From: an uncultured Oscillospiraceae bacterium
Lineage (GTDB): Bacteria; Bacillota_A; Clostridia; Oscillospirales; Acutalibacteraceae
Assembly (NCBI GenBank): GCA_910587995.1
Contig: CAJUNS010000007.1
Coordinates: 1-64,000 of the forward strand
Direction of reading: 5' to 3'
Length of the DNA stretch: 64,000 nucleotides
A program made the translations under genes and the position numbers. How positions within the stretch are numbered: the stretch's first letter is position 1; each line of letters opens with the position of its first letter. This document shows, one piece after another, positions 26,974 through 36,031 of this stretch. The notes below the pieces were generated by a model. It saw only the letters and a program-made list of their open reading frames with translations. It was not told the DNA's origin and searched no databases.

Positions 26974-28089
26974 ATGATGCGCGGCAACGACGTAATTGGC
27001 ATCCTCTTTGCCTATGTGCATGAGGAGCGTGTAAGAGAACTGACTGAAAACCGGGTGATGGCCTCCATACCCTTTGGCGGGCGCTACCGCCTGGTAGACT
27101 TCGCCCTTTCCAACCTGGTGAACTCCGGGGTCAACAAGGTGGGCGTAATCACCGAGCAGAACTACCAGTCTTTGATGGACCACCTGGGCTCCGGCAAGTC
27201 CTGGAACCTCTCCCGCAAGCGGGAGGGCCTGTACCTGCTGCCGCCCTTTGGCGCGGACACCAACCGCACCGAGGGCCTGGTGGCCAGCCTGGCCTCCATC
27301 CACCGGTTTTTGAAAAATTCCAAGGAGGAGTACGTGCTGCTCTCCAACTGCGACACGGTCTCCAACATCGACTACCGGGATGTGTTCCGCTTCCATACCG
27401 ACAAAAACGCGGATATCACCGTGATCTACCGCCATGGCACCTCTCCAGACACGGACCGCAACGTGGTCTACACCGTGGACCCGGAGGGCTTTGTGCGGGA
27501 TATGCTGATTAAGCGGGGCAGCGACGTCAACTGCAACTATGGCTTTGGCAAGTGCATTATGCGCCGCCAGATGCTTATGGACATGGTAGAGGACTGCATG
27601 AGCCGCAACCTGTACGACTTCGACCGGGACGTGCTGCAGCGGAACCTGAAGGACCTGAGAATCTTTGCTTACGAGTGCACCAGCGCGGCCTACACCATCA
27701 CCTCCTTCCACAGCTTTTTCGAGGCCAACATGGCCCTGATGGACCCCAAGGTGCGGGCCCAGCTGTTCCTGCCGGACCGCCCGGTGTACACCAAGGTGCG
27801 GGACGACATGCCCGCAAAATACGGCCTGGGCTCCTCGGTCACCAACTCCATTGTGGCCGATGGCTGCGTCATTGACGGCGAGGTGGAGAACTGCGTTATC
27901 TTCCGGGGCGTAAAGGTCCACAAGGGCGCCAAGCTCCAGAACTGCGTCATTATGCAGGACTGCGTGGTCGGCGAGGACTGCCGGCTGGACTATGTGGTGG
28001 CGGACAAGAACGTGATTTTCGACGCGGGCCGCAAAATGGCCGGCTACCAGAGCTACCCGGTCTATGTAGGCAAGGGCAGCCGGGTGTAA
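26974..28089 (+). CDS. glgD: Glucose-1-phosphate adenylyltransferase-like subunit GlgD
   Basis: Partner of GlgC that modulates the heterotetrameric pyrophosphorylase. It shares the fold but has lost the active GlgC signature: the start reads RGNDVIGILFAYVHEERVREL instead of the Gly-rich loop, and VLLSNCDTVSNIDY replaces the catalytic Asp region. A beta-helix C-terminus is retained. The second of two close ATG codons was chosen; the first sits on top of the GGGAG ribosome-binding site. The gene follows glgC by 43 bases. Confidence 0.94.
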   Translation: MMRGNDVIGILFAYVHEERVRELTENRVMASIPFGGRYRLVDFALSNLVNSGVNKVGVITEQNYQSLMDHLGSGKSWNLSRKREGLYLLPPFGADTNRTEGLVASLASIHRFLKNSKEEYVLLSNCDTVSNIDYRDVFRFHTDKNADITVIYRHGTSPDTDRNVVYTVDPEGFVRDMLIKRGSDVNCNYGFGKCIMRRQMLMDMVEDCMSRNLYDFDRDVLQRNLKDLRIFAYECTSAAYTITSFHSFFEANMALMDPKVRAQLFLPDRPVYTKVRDDMPAKYGLGSSVTNSIVADGCVIDGEVENCVIFRGVKVHKGAKLQNCVIMQDCVVGEDCRLDYVVADKNVIFDAGRKMAGYQSYPVYVGKGSRV

Positions 28090-28180
28090 GGCCCGGACCT
28101 TCGGGAGGCGGCCGGCGGGCGGCGCTTTCCGGCATACATAACCCGAAATACACAGAGGAAAGCGGAAAGGAATTTGACCA

Positions 28181-29608
28181 ATGAAGATTTTATTCTGTGC
28201 CAGCGAGGCTCTCCCCTTCTCCGCCACAGGCGGTTTGGCGGATGTGGCCGGCTCTTTGCCCCAGGCTTTGCGCGCCCGCATGGTGGGCTGCCGGGTGGTG
28301 GTGCCCCTGTATGACAATGTTTCTCAGGAGCTGCGGGACAAAATGAAGTTTGTCACCAGCATCTCGGTGCCGGTGGCTTGGCGGCGGCAGTACTGCGGCA
28401 TTTTCGAGGCCAAAATCGGCCAGGTGACCTACTATCTCATTGACAACCAGTACTACTTCAAGCGGGGCGGCCTCTACGGCCACTTTGACGACGCGGAACG
28501 CTTCGCCTTCTTCTCCCGGGCCATTTTGGAGATGCTGCCCTACATCGATTACAAGCCGGACGTCATCCACGCCAACGACTGGCAGACCGCTTTGGTGCCG
28601 GTCTACTACCGGCTGTTCTATGCCAACAACGAGTGGTATTCGGGCATTAAAACCCTGTTTACCATCCACAACATCCAGTACCAGGGCCAGTATGGCAAGG
28701 ATATTTTGGAGGATGTGTTCGGCATTCCTGCCTACGAGAGCCAGCTTTTGGAGTTTAACCGGGACGTGAACCTGATGAAGGGCGCCATTGAGTGCGCCAA
28801 CTGGGTCTCCACCGTAAGCCCCAGCTATGCCCAGGAAATTCTGGACCCCTGGTTCTCCCACAAGCTGGATTCCATCCTGCGGGAGCGCAGCTGGAAGCTT
28901 TCCGGCATCCTCAACGGCATTGACACCGTGGGATACGACCCGGAGACCGACCCCAACCTCTATGCCAACTACAGCCAGGCCAAAAAGGCCAACAAGGCTG
29001 TGAACAAGCAGAAGCTTCAGGAGCGCCTGTGCATGGAGGAAGACCCGGATGTGCCGCTGATCGGCATGGTAACCCGGCTGGTCTCGCACAAGGGACTGGA
29101 CTTGGTGAAAGAGGGCGTGGACAATGTAATGGAGTATTCCAACGCCCAGATGGTGGTGTTGGGCAGCGGCGACCTGGAGTATGAAAACTACTTCAAGTGG
29201 ATGCAGGAGAAGTATCCGGGCCGGTTTGTGCTGTGCCTGGGCTTTGTGCCCGAGCTCTCCCGGAAGATTTACGCCGGAGCCGATATTTTCCTGATGCCCA
29301 GCAAGTCCGAGCCCTGCGGCCTGTCTCAGATGATCGCCCTGCGCTACGGCACCATCCCCGTCATTCGGGAGACCGGCGGCCTGAAGGACTCCATTACCGA
29401 CAGCGGCGATGGGGTGGGCAATGGCTTCACCTTTATGACCTACAACACCGGCGACATGCTGCACAGCCTGCACCGGGCCATTTACGCCTACAACTCAGAC
29501 AAAGAGGGCTGGGGCGTGCTGGTAGACCGGGCCATGGGCTGCGACAACAGCTGGGGCAAGTCGGCGGGCGAGTACATCAAGCTGTACAAGCAAATTATGG
29601 AGAATTGA
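28181..29608 (+). CDS. glgA: Glycogen synthase (ADP-glucose), GT5
   Basis: Extends alpha-1,4-glucan from ADP-glucose. The 475-residue GT-B enzyme has an N-terminal domain with FSATGGLADVAGSLP and DVIHANDWQTALVP. The C-terminal domain has PSKSEPCGLSQMIALRYGT and IRETGGL. The usual Lys15 of the KxGGL donor-binding loop is Ala15 here. All other recognisable catalytic residues (His in HANDW, Glu in KSEPCGL) are kept. It closes the glycogen operon and is followed by a strong terminator. Confidence 0.96.
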   Translation: MKILFCASEALPFSATGGLADVAGSLPQALRARMVGCRVVVPLYDNVSQELRDKMKFVTSISVPVAWRRQYCGIFEAKIGQVTYYLIDNQYYFKRGGLYGHFDDAERFAFFSRAILEMLPYIDYKPDVIHANDWQTALVPVYYRLFYANNEWYSGIKTLFTIHNIQYQGQYGKDILEDVFGIPAYESQLLEFNRDVNLMKGAIECANWVSTVSPSYAQEILDPWFSHKLDSILRERSWKLSGILNGIDTVGYDPETDPNLYANYSQAKKANKAVNKQKLQERLCMEEDPDVPLIGMVTRLVSHKGLDLVKEGVDNVMEYSNAQMVVLGSGDLEYENYFKWMQEKYPGRFVLCLGFVPELSRKIYAGADIFLMPSKSEPCGLSQMIALRYGTIPVIRETGGLKDSITDSGDGVGNGFTFMTYNTGDMLHSLHRAIYAYNSDKEGWGVLVDRAMGCDNSWGKSAGEYIKLYKQIMEN

Positions 29609-29640
29609 GAACTTTTTAGCTGGATAGAGGAAGAACACCG

Positions 29641-29667
29641 GGCGGCAGGGAAACCTGCCGCCTTTTG
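29641..29667 (+). terminator. Terminator of the glycogen operon
   Basis: GGCGGCAGG pairs with CCTGCCGCC around GAAA, then TTTTGT. Confidence 0.9.
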
Positions 29668-29689
29668 TAATTATTTTGTAATCTTTTGC

Positions 29690-29718
29690 TTCCATTTTGG
29701 CGGAAATTGTGCTATAAT
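29690..29718 (+). promoter_or_regulatory. Sigma-A promoter of the PHP phosphatase operon
   Basis: TTCCAT, 17 bases, TATAAT. The start point should fall at the first unit of the tandem repeat that follows. Confidence 0.6.
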
Positions 29719-29720
29719 AT

Positions 29721-29799
29721 CCGGGCCAGCTATGCTGCGCCCGGGCCAGCTTGCTGCGTCCAGACCAGCTATGCTGTGTCAAGGCCAGCTTGCCGCGCC
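29721..29799 (+). repeat. Four tandem 20-bp repeats in a 5' leader
   Basis: Units begin every 20 bases. Each contains a small palindrome, alternating CAGCTATGCTG and CAGCTTGCTG (the fourth is CAGCTTGCCG). The flanks vary around GGGCC...CGC. The array starts at the predicted transcription start and ends 40 bases before the PHP gene, so it forms most of the leader. Confidence 0.85.
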
Positions 29800-29839
29800 G
29801 CGTCCAGTCAACTACTCTGCCCACAAAGGAGTCTTTTCC

Positions 29840-30649
29840 ATGAAGCATACATACGCCAGCGACTGCCACAACCACTCCTGCTGCTCTCCTGACGGGGACC
29901 ATTCCGTCCCGGCCATGCTGGCCCGCGCCAAAGAGCTGGGCCTCTACGCCTGGACCTTGACCGACCACTGCGAGTGCCAGAAATTTGAGACCCGTTACCG
30001 GGAGCGGGTCCGGCAGGCTTGGGAGGAGATGGCTGGTGTGGAGGCCGGAGGCCTGCGCTTTTGCCGGGGCATCGAGTTGGGCCAGCCCATGGAGGACCTG
30101 GATGCCGCCCAGGAGGCCCTGAGCGGCCGGGATTACGACTTTGTCATCGGCTCCCTGCACAATTTGCGGGATAAGCCCGATTTTTACTATATGGACGCCG
30201 CCAACATGGACCCAGAGGCACTGCACGCCCTGCTGGACGCCTACTGGGATGAAATTTTGAACATGATCGCCTGGGGGGGCTTCGACTCCCTGGGCCACTT
30301 GACCTACCCCCTGCGGTACATTCAAGGGGAGCGGGGCGTGCCCGTGGATATGAGCCGCCACGAGGAAAAACTGGACCAGGTGCTGGCGGCTCTGGTCCAG
30401 GCGGAAAAGGCCCTGGAGGTGAACACCTCCGGCCTGCGCCAAAAGCTGGGGGAGACCATGCCCAATCTGCCCATTTTAAAGCGCTACCACGCCCTGGGAG
30501 GGCGGCTGGTAACGTTGGGCTCGGACGCCCATTGCACCGAAGACCTGGGCAAAGGCATCGACCAGGGCATGGACCTGCTGAAAGAGGCGGGCTTCAGGGA
30601 GTTTACCATTTATGAAAAAAGACAGCCCGTGATGCTTCCCCTGGAATAG
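29840..30649 (+). CDS. PHP-domain phosphatase, histidinol-phosphatase family
   Basis: A 269-residue metal-dependent phosphoesterase. The PHP motifs are all present: DCHNHS at residues 8-13, LTDHCE, an early Glu in RGIEL, IGSLHN, SLGHLTYPLRY, and GSDAHCTEDLG near the C-terminus. It groups with HisJ/HisK-type histidinol phosphatases, but no his genes are near, so another phosphate ester is possible. The ATG follows AAAGGAG; an upstream in-frame ATG would translate the tandem repeat. Confidence 0.9.
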   Translation: MKHTYASDCHNHSCCSPDGDHSVPAMLARAKELGLYAWTLTDHCECQKFETRYRERVRQAWEEMAGVEAGGLRFCRGIELGQPMEDLDAAQEALSGRDYDFVIGSLHNLRDKPDFYYMDAANMDPEALHALLDAYWDEILNMIAWGGFDSLGHLTYPLRYIQGERGVPVDMSRHEEKLDQVLAALVQAEKALEVNTSGLRQKLGETMPNLPILKRYHALGGRLVTLGSDAHCTEDLGKGIDQGMDLLKEAGFREFTIYEKRQPVMLPLE

Positions 30650-30659
30650 GAGGAAGAAG

Positions 30660-31136
30660 ATGGACATCCTATTTGATACGGAACAGGGCCGCTTCTCCTA
30701 CCGGGTGGCAGGGCTGGCCGTAAAGGACGGCAAACTGCTGGTCCAGCGGGCCAAGGGCGAGGAGGGCCTGGCCGTACCCGGCGGACATGTGGCCTTTGGG
30801 GAAACCGCCCAGGAGGCTTTGCGCCGGGAATTCCAGGAGGAGCTGGGGCTTTCGGCTCAGGTTGGAGAACTGGCGGCAGTGGGCGAGGTGTTTTTTCATT
30901 GGCATGGCCCCTGCCAGCAAATTGGACTATATTACCGGGTGAGCCTGCCTGTAAAGCCCTGGGAGGGCGTGCGGCGGGGCTTGGACCAATATGGAAAAGC
31001 CCGGGAGGATCTGGAATTCCTCTGGACGCCGGTGGAACAGATTCAGCGGGGAGAGGCTGTGTTCTGCCTGCCCCAGCTGGCCGGCTATTTAACAGAAAGC
31101 GGGACGCTGCATTTTGTATCGAATCAACTGGACTGA
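30660..31136 (+). CDS. NUDIX hydrolase
   Basis: A 158-residue protein with a complete Nudix box (residues 42-64: GHVAFGETAQEALRR then EFQEELGL), so it should hydrolyse a nucleoside diphosphate linked to another group. The substrate is not predictable. It begins 11 bases after the PHP gene with AGGAGGAAG before the ATG, in one operon. Confidence 0.92.
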   Translation: MDILFDTEQGRFSYRVAGLAVKDGKLLVQRAKGEEGLAVPGGHVAFGETAQEALRREFQEELGLSAQVGELAAVGEVFFHWHGPCQQIGLYYRVSLPVKPWEGVRRGLDQYGKAREDLEFLWTPVEQIQRGEAVFCLPQLAGYLTESGTLHFVSNQLD

Positions 31137-31156
31137 ACCGGAAAGGAGCACGACAC

Positions 31157-31651
31157 ATGGCGATGGAACAAATTTTGGAGCTTTTGCAGGACGACGCCCA
31201 GCTGACCCCCAGCCAGCTGGCGGTTATGCTGGGCGAAAGCGAGGAGGCAGTGGCAAAGGCCATTGCCCAGTATGAGCGGGAAGGGGTCATCCGGGGCTAC
31301 CACGCTTTGGTGAACTGGGAGCGCACCGAGACCCAGAAGGCCTCGGCCCTGATTGAGCTGCGCATCACCCCCAAAAAGGATACCGGCTTTGATGAGATTG
31401 CTGGGCGCATTATGAATTTCCCCGAGGTGGAAAGCGTCTACTTGATGTCCGGCGGCTATGACTTAGCGGTGACGGTAACCGGCCGCACCATGCAGGATGT
31501 GGCCATGTTTGTGCAAAAGCGCCTGGCCACGTTGGATGGGGTGCTTTCCACCGCCACCCATTTTGTGCTCACCAAGTACAAGGATGGCGGGGTCATCTTC
31601 CAGAGCGAGTACGAGGAAATCGACGAGAGAGGGAGCAACCTTTGTGATTGA
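31157..31651 (+). CDS. Lrp/AsnC-family transcriptional regulator
   Basis: 164 residues: an N-terminal winged helix (LTPSQLAVMLGESEEAVAKAIAQYEREGVIRG) and a C-terminal RAM ligand-binding domain with VESVYLMSGGYDLAVTV. It overlaps by 8 bases the aminotransferase gene that follows, a frequent pairing in which the regulator responds to an amino acid made or used by the enzyme. AAAGGAG precedes the ATG. Confidence 0.92.
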   Translation: MAMEQILELLQDDAQLTPSQLAVMLGESEEAVAKAIAQYEREGVIRGYHALVNWERTETQKASALIELRITPKKDTGFDEIAGRIMNFPEVESVYLMSGGYDLAVTVTGRTMQDVAMFVQKRLATLDGVLSTATHFVLTKYKDGGVIFQSEYEEIDERGSNLCD

Positions 31652-32813
31652 GTATGATAAACTGATAAATCCTACCATCCAGCAGATCAAGCCCTCGGGC
31701 ATCCGCCGGTTTTTCGACATTGCCAACGAGATGGAGGACGTAATCTCCCTGTCGGTGGGCGAGCCGGACTTCCACACGCCCTGGCACATCCGGGAGGCGG
31801 GCATTGCCTCTTTGGAAAAGGGCCGCACCCGCTACACCCCAAACCGGGGCTTTATCCAGCTGCGGCAGGAGATTGCCCGCTTTCTCGCCCGCCATTATCA
31901 GGTTGAGTATGAACCGGACAGCCAGGTGCTGGTTACGGTGGGCGGGTCCGAGGCCATTGACCTGTGCGTGCGCAGCTTGGTCACCCCTGGGGATGAGGTG
32001 CTCATTCCGGAGCCCAGCTTTGTGTGCTATGTGCCCATCACCCAAATGGCCGGGGGCGTACCGGTGATCATTGAGACCGGCCCGGAGAACGGCTTTAAGC
32101 TGACCGCGGACCAGCTGGAGAGCAAAATAACGGACAAGACCAAGCTGCTGATTCTGCCCTACCCCAACAACCCCACTGGGGCGGTTATGCGCCGGGAGGA
32201 CCTGGAGGCCGTGGCTCAGGTGGTAGAGCGCCACAATCTGCTGGTGCTTTCCGATGAAATTTACGCCGCCCTCACCTATACCCGGGAGGGCCATGTGTCC
32301 TTTGCGTCCCTGCCCGGCATGTGGGAGCGCACGGTGCTGGTCAACGGCTTTTCCAAGGCGCACTCCATGACCGGCTGGCGGCTGGGCTACGCGGCGGGGC
32401 CCCGGGAGATTATCTCCCTCATGACCAAGCTGCACCAGTTCGCCATTATGAGCGCCCCCACTACCAGCCAGTACGCGGCCATTGAGGCTTTGAAAAACGG
32501 CGATGAGGACATGGAATATATGCGGGGCCAGTACGACATGCGGCGGCGTTTGATTGTGGACGCCTTAAACGGGCTGGGCCTGCGGTGCTTCGAGCCGGAG
32601 GGCGCTTTCTATGTGTTCCCCTCGGTAAAGTCCACGGGGCTTACCTCCCAGGAGTTTTGCGAAAAGCTGATTTACAGCAAGCATGTGGCCGTGGTGCCCG
32701 GAGACGCCTTTGGGGCCAGCGGCCAGGGATTTGTGCGCATTTCCTATTCTTACTCCATCAAACACATTACCGAGGCCCTGGAGCGCATGAAGGCCTTTTT
32801 GGAGGAGCTATGA
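31644..32813 (+). CDS. PLP-dependent aminotransferase, class I
   Basis: A 389-residue fold-type I enzyme. The signatures are SVGEPDFHTPWHI, LPYPNNPTGAVM, LSDEIYAALTY and the PLP-binding lysine in NGFSKAHSMTGWRLGYA (Lys238), with RISYSYS near the end holding the carboxylate-binding Arg. It resembles the aspartate/aromatic aminotransferase (PatA) group of Firmicutes. The GTG start has GGGAG about 8 bases upstream and overlaps the regulator gene; longer in-frame starts read through that gene. Confidence 0.92.
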   Translation: MIEYDKLINPTIQQIKPSGIRRFFDIANEMEDVISLSVGEPDFHTPWHIREAGIASLEKGRTRYTPNRGFIQLRQEIARFLARHYQVEYEPDSQVLVTVGGSEAIDLCVRSLVTPGDEVLIPEPSFVCYVPITQMAGGVPVIIETGPENGFKLTADQLESKITDKTKLLILPYPNNPTGAVMRREDLEAVAQVVERHNLLVLSDEIYAALTYTREGHVSFASLPGMWERTVLVNGFSKAHSMTGWRLGYAAGPREIISLMTKLHQFAIMSAPTTSQYAAIEALKNGDEDMEYMRGQYDMRRRLIVDALNGLGLRCFEPEGAFYVFPSVKSTGLTSQEFCEKLIYSKHVAVVPGDAFGASGQGFVRISYSYSIKHITEALERMKAFLEEL

Positions 32814-33943
32814 AGGAGCGGGTTTGGCTGGGGGGCTGCCCGGACTATGACCCCGCCCGCCTGTTTGCGCGGGTGGACCAGGCCTTTGAAGCTTTGCACG
32901 TATACGACCAGCTGAAACCCGGCATGACCGTTGTGCTCAAGCCCAACTTGGTCATGGCCTCCAAACCGGAAGAGGCGATTATTACCCACCCGGCCCTGAC
33001 CGCGGCGGTGGGGAAGTGTGTGCGGAAGGCGGGGGCCAAAGTGCTCATTGCCGAGAGCCCTGGCGGGCCCTACACGCCCGCGCTGATCAAGCGCCACTAT
33101 GGGGCCTGCGGCTATCAGGCCATGGCGGAGGAGCTGGGGTTTGCCCTTTACACGGACTGCAAATCCCGCGAGGTATCGCTGCCCCAGGGGGAGCGCTGCC
33201 GCCGGGTGAGCCTGATAGAGCCCTTTTTGGACGGGGATTTTCTCATCAACCTGCCCAAGCTGAAAACCCACGGCATGGTGGGGTATTCTGGGGCGGTAAA
33301 AAATCTGTTTGGCGCGGTGCCCGGCCTGCAAAAGCCGGAGCTCCACTGCCGTTTTCCGGAGAAGGAGGACTTCTCCCAGATGCTGGTGGATATTTGCGCC
33401 TTTTTGGAGCCGGACCTAAGCATTCTGGACGGTATATGGGCCATGGAGGGCGACGGCCCCACGGGAGGCTCCCGGCGGCAGCTGGGGGTGCTGGCGGCCT
33501 CTGCCAGCCCCTATGCCCTGGACGTGTGCGGCGCGGCCTTGACCGGCAGCGGCGCCGGAAAAATTTTGACGCTCAAGCTGGCCGGGGAGAGAGGCCTGGG
33601 GCCCAGCTTTTTGGATGAAGTGGAAGTTTTGGGAGAACCTATAGAGGCATATGCCGTAAAAGATTTTCTGCCCGCCAAGGCCAGCAGCACCGACTTTATT
33701 GACCGCCTCCCCGCCTTTTTGCGCCCGGCGGCAAAAAAGCTGGCCACGCCCTATCCCAAAATTGACGGAAAGGCCTGCGTGGGCTGTGGAAAGTGCGCCC
33801 AGAGCTGCCCCCAGCACACCATTCGAATCGTAGGGGGCAGGGCGCGCGTCGATTTAAAAAATTGCATCCGCTGCTTCTGCTGCCACGAGATGTGCCCCAA
33901 GCATGTGGTAAAGGTGCGGCGGCTGCGTATGTTCGACCTGTAG
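32810..33943 (+). CDS. DUF362 iron-sulfur protein
   Basis: A 377-residue protein: the DUF362 domain (about 35-250: VVLKPNLVMASKPEEA, INLPKLKTHGMVGYSGAVKNLFG in parts) followed by a two-cluster ferredoxin module, CVGCGKCAQSCP and CIRCFCCHEMCPK. It should carry two [4Fe-4S] clusters in the cytosol. The function of DUF362 is unknown; electron transfer is likely. The start overlaps the aminotransferase stop (ATGA), so the two are co-translated. Confidence 0.9.
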   Translation: MKERVWLGGCPDYDPARLFARVDQAFEALHVYDQLKPGMTVVLKPNLVMASKPEEAIITHPALTAAVGKCVRKAGAKVLIAESPGGPYTPALIKRHYGACGYQAMAEELGFALYTDCKSREVSLPQGERCRRVSLIEPFLDGDFLINLPKLKTHGMVGYSGAVKNLFGAVPGLQKPELHCRFPEKEDFSQMLVDICAFLEPDLSILDGIWAMEGDGPTGGSRRQLGVLAASASPYALDVCGAALTGSGAGKILTLKLAGERGLGPSFLDEVEVLGEPIEAYAVKDFLPAKASSTDFIDRLPAFLRPAAKKLATPYPKIDGKACVGCGKCAQSCPQHTIRIVGGRARVDLKNCIRCFCCHEMCPKHVVKVRRLRMFDL

Positions 33944-34050
33944 GGGAGGGAGCCCCGGAGCCCTGGAAAAGCGGCGGAAAAGCCGGCGGTTCTGGCTGGA
34001 GGCGGGCTCCCGCCCTTTGAAAGGCTTTCCAGGCGGGAGGCCCTGATGAA

Positions 34051-34096
34051 ATCAAAGAAGGAACGGGCTCTCAGATGCTTTGCGCCATTCTTTGAT
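34051..34096 (+). repeat. Inverted repeat upstream of ispE
   Basis: A perfect 9-bp inverted repeat, ATCAAAGAA and TTCTTTGAT, separated by 28 bases, ends 20 bases before the ispE start. It could form a leader hairpin. Another pair, CTGGAAAAGC and GGCTTTCCAG, lies just upstream. Confidence 0.5.
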
Positions 34097-34115
34097 GCTA
34101 AGGAGTTGAGGACCA

Positions 34116-34979
34116 ATGAAAGTAAAGGCCTTCGGAAAAATCAACCTGACTCTGGATGTCACCGGCCGCCGGGAAGACGGTTTTCATCTGCTGGACACGG
34201 TGATGCAGACCGTCTCCATTTGGGACGAGCTGGACATTCAGCGCAGCCACAAGCCTGGGGTGCACCTGCAGTGCACCCGGGAGAGCATCCCCACAGACCG
34301 GAAGAACACGGCTTTTCGGGCGGCAAAGTTCTTTTTGGAGGACCAGGGGCTGACCGGCGAAGGCATTTATATATTTATCCGCAAATACATTCCCAGCCGC
34401 TCTGGCATGGGCGGGGGCAGCGCCGACGCGGCGGCGGTGCTTCACGGCTTAAACCAGATGTTCCAAACCGGACTGGGGTTGCCCAAGCTTATGGAGCTGG
34501 GTGCCAAGGTAGGCTCGGACGTGCCCTTTTGCGTGGTAGGCGGTGCGGCCCGGTGCACCGGCGTGGGGACCATTGTGGAGGAGGTTCCGCCCATGCCGGA
34601 CTGCTGGCTGGTGGTATGCAAGCCGCCCACAGGGATGAGCACCCCCCGGGCCTATGCCCTGCTGGACCAGTTCCCCTTAGCCAGCGCCCAGGCCACCCCC
34701 CGGATGCTGGAGGCCCTGGAGGCGGGGAACTTGAAAAAAGTGGCCCGCTGTGTGGCCAACCGCTTTGACGAGACCATCCGTTTGGCCCCGGTGCGCCAGC
34801 TGAAGCGGACCATGATGGAGTCCGGCGCGTTGGGGGCCATGATGACGGGCAGCGGGTCGGGGGTATACGGCATTTTTCAAACAGAGCAGCAGGCCCGCTC
34901 CGCCCTGCGGCGGCTGGAGGGCCAGGGAAAGGTATTTCTGGTCCGGCCCCAGCGGGAAGGATGCCTGTTTTTAGGGTAG
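34116..34979 (+). CDS. ispE: 4-diphosphocytidyl-2-C-methyl-D-erythritol kinase
   Basis: Phosphorylates CDP-methylerythritol in the MEP isoprenoid pathway. The 287-residue GHMP kinase has AFGKINLTLDVTGRREDGFH at the start, the ATP loop IPSRSGMGGGSADAAAVL (about 91-108) and GSDVPFCVVGGAARCTGVG. A motif-3 Gly loop MMTGSGSGVYGIF lies near the C-terminus. The ATG has AGGAG about 11 bases upstream. The preceding 170 bases hold an ATCAAAGAA/TTCTTTGAT inverted repeat of unknown role. Confidence 0.96.
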   Translation: MKVKAFGKINLTLDVTGRREDGFHLLDTVMQTVSIWDELDIQRSHKPGVHLQCTRESIPTDRKNTAFRAAKFFLEDQGLTGEGIYIFIRKYIPSRSGMGGGSADAAAVLHGLNQMFQTGLGLPKLMELGAKVGSDVPFCVVGGAARCTGVGTIVEEVPPMPDCWLVVCKPPTGMSTPRAYALLDQFPLASAQATPRMLEALEAGNLKKVARCVANRFDETIRLAPVRQLKRTMMESGALGAMMTGSGSGVYGIFQTEQQARSALRRLEGQGKVFLVRPQREGCLFLG

Positions 34980-35037
34980 GAGGGGACGGCTTTCCGCCGG
35001 TTTAAATCTGACTGCTTGCCATAGGAGGTCTTTCCTT

Positions 35038-36015
35038 GTGAAACGCGTTTTGCTTATTACCACCGGCGGCACCATTGCCTGCCGCCGCACCAGCTCCGGG
35101 CTGGCTCCGGCCCTTTCGCCCCAGGAGCTTCTCGCTCAGGTGCCTGACGCCAGCTCCTTCTGCCAGGTGGAGGCCGTAGCGCCTCTGTCCATTGACAGCA
35201 CCAACATCAATCCCCAGCATTGGCTGCTGCTGGCCCAGCTGATTGAGAAGAATTACGCCGCTTTCGACGCGTTTGTTCTCTGCCACGGCACCGACACCTT
35301 GGCTTACACCGCCGCGGCCCTCTCCTATCTAATCCAGCACACCCGCAAGCCCATTGTTCTCACCGGAGCCCAGAGGCCCATTGGCCAGGAGGACACCGAC
35401 GCCCGCCAGAATCTGCTGGACAGCCTGCGCTATGCCTGCTCGGGAGAAAGCGGTGTGTGCATTGTCTTCGGCGGCCATGTAATTGCCGGAACCCGAGCCC
35501 GGAAGACGCGGACCAAAAGCTACAACGCCTTTTCCAGCTTGAATTTTCCAGACTTGGCGGAGGTGCGGGACCAGCGGGTAGTTCGGTTTATTCCCTGCCC
35601 GCTGGCGGGGGAGCCGGCTTTCACCCACCGGCTGAATACCCGGGTCATGGTGGTAAAGCTTACCCCCGGCCTGCCTGCCGGTGCCTTTCCGGCGGCTGGG
35701 CAGCTGTGCGACGGCCTGGTTATCGAAAGCTACGGCGTGGGGGGCATTCCCGACGCTTATTTGGATGAGCTGGACGCCCTGGCCCGGACAGGGAAAACCG
35801 TGGTGCTGGCCACCCAGGTGCCCCAGGAGGGCAGCGATCTCTCCGTCTACCAGGTGGGCAGCCGGGTTAAGGAACGCTACCGGCTGCTGGAGCCCTATGA
35901 CATGACATTGGAGTCCACGGTGACCAAGCTTATGTGGGTGCTGGGCCAGACCGGGGACCCGGAGGAGGTCCGCCGGCTGTTTTACACCCCAGTGAATTTC
36001 GACCTGCTGTTTTAA
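35038..36015 (+). CDS. ansA: Type I L-asparaginase
   Basis: Hydrolyses asparagine to aspartate and ammonia. The 325-residue product has the nucleophile Thr12 in TTGGTIA, the second triad LCHGTDTLAYTA, and the family strand PIVLTGAQRPIGQEDTDARQN. No signal peptide is present, so it is the cytosolic type. The start is GTG with GGAGG 9 bases upstream. A strong bidirectional terminator follows. Confidence 0.94.
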   Translation: MKRVLLITTGGTIACRRTSSGLAPALSPQELLAQVPDASSFCQVEAVAPLSIDSTNINPQHWLLLAQLIEKNYAAFDAFVLCHGTDTLAYTAAALSYLIQHTRKPIVLTGAQRPIGQEDTDARQNLLDSLRYACSGESGVCIVFGGHVIAGTRARKTRTKSYNAFSSLNFPDLAEVRDQRVVRFIPCPLAGEPAFTHRLNTRVMVVKLTPGLPAGAFPAAGQLCDGLVIESYGVGGIPDAYLDELDALARTGKTVVLATQVPQEGSDLSVYQVGSRVKERYRLLEPYDMTLESTVTKLMWVLGQTGDPEEVRRLFYTPVNFDLLF

Positions 36016-36031
36016 CATGGAACATAAAGCG

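Noticed and set aside
29721..29799. CRISPR array
   Set aside because: Units are contiguous 20-bp tandem copies with no unique spacers and no cas genes.
29732..29839. N-terminal extension of the PHP phosphatase
   Set aside because: The extension would translate the tandem repeat, and the ATG with AAAGGAG lies exactly at the start of the conserved domain.
29840..30649. hisK/hisJ as a firm gene name
   Set aside because: The PHP motifs fit histidinol phosphatase, but no histidine biosynthesis genes are in the window, so no symbol was assigned.
33016..33618. Frame overlapping the DUF362 gene on the same strand
   Set aside because: It is an out-of-phase read of the DUF362 gene, rich in Gly and Arg, without a start signal.
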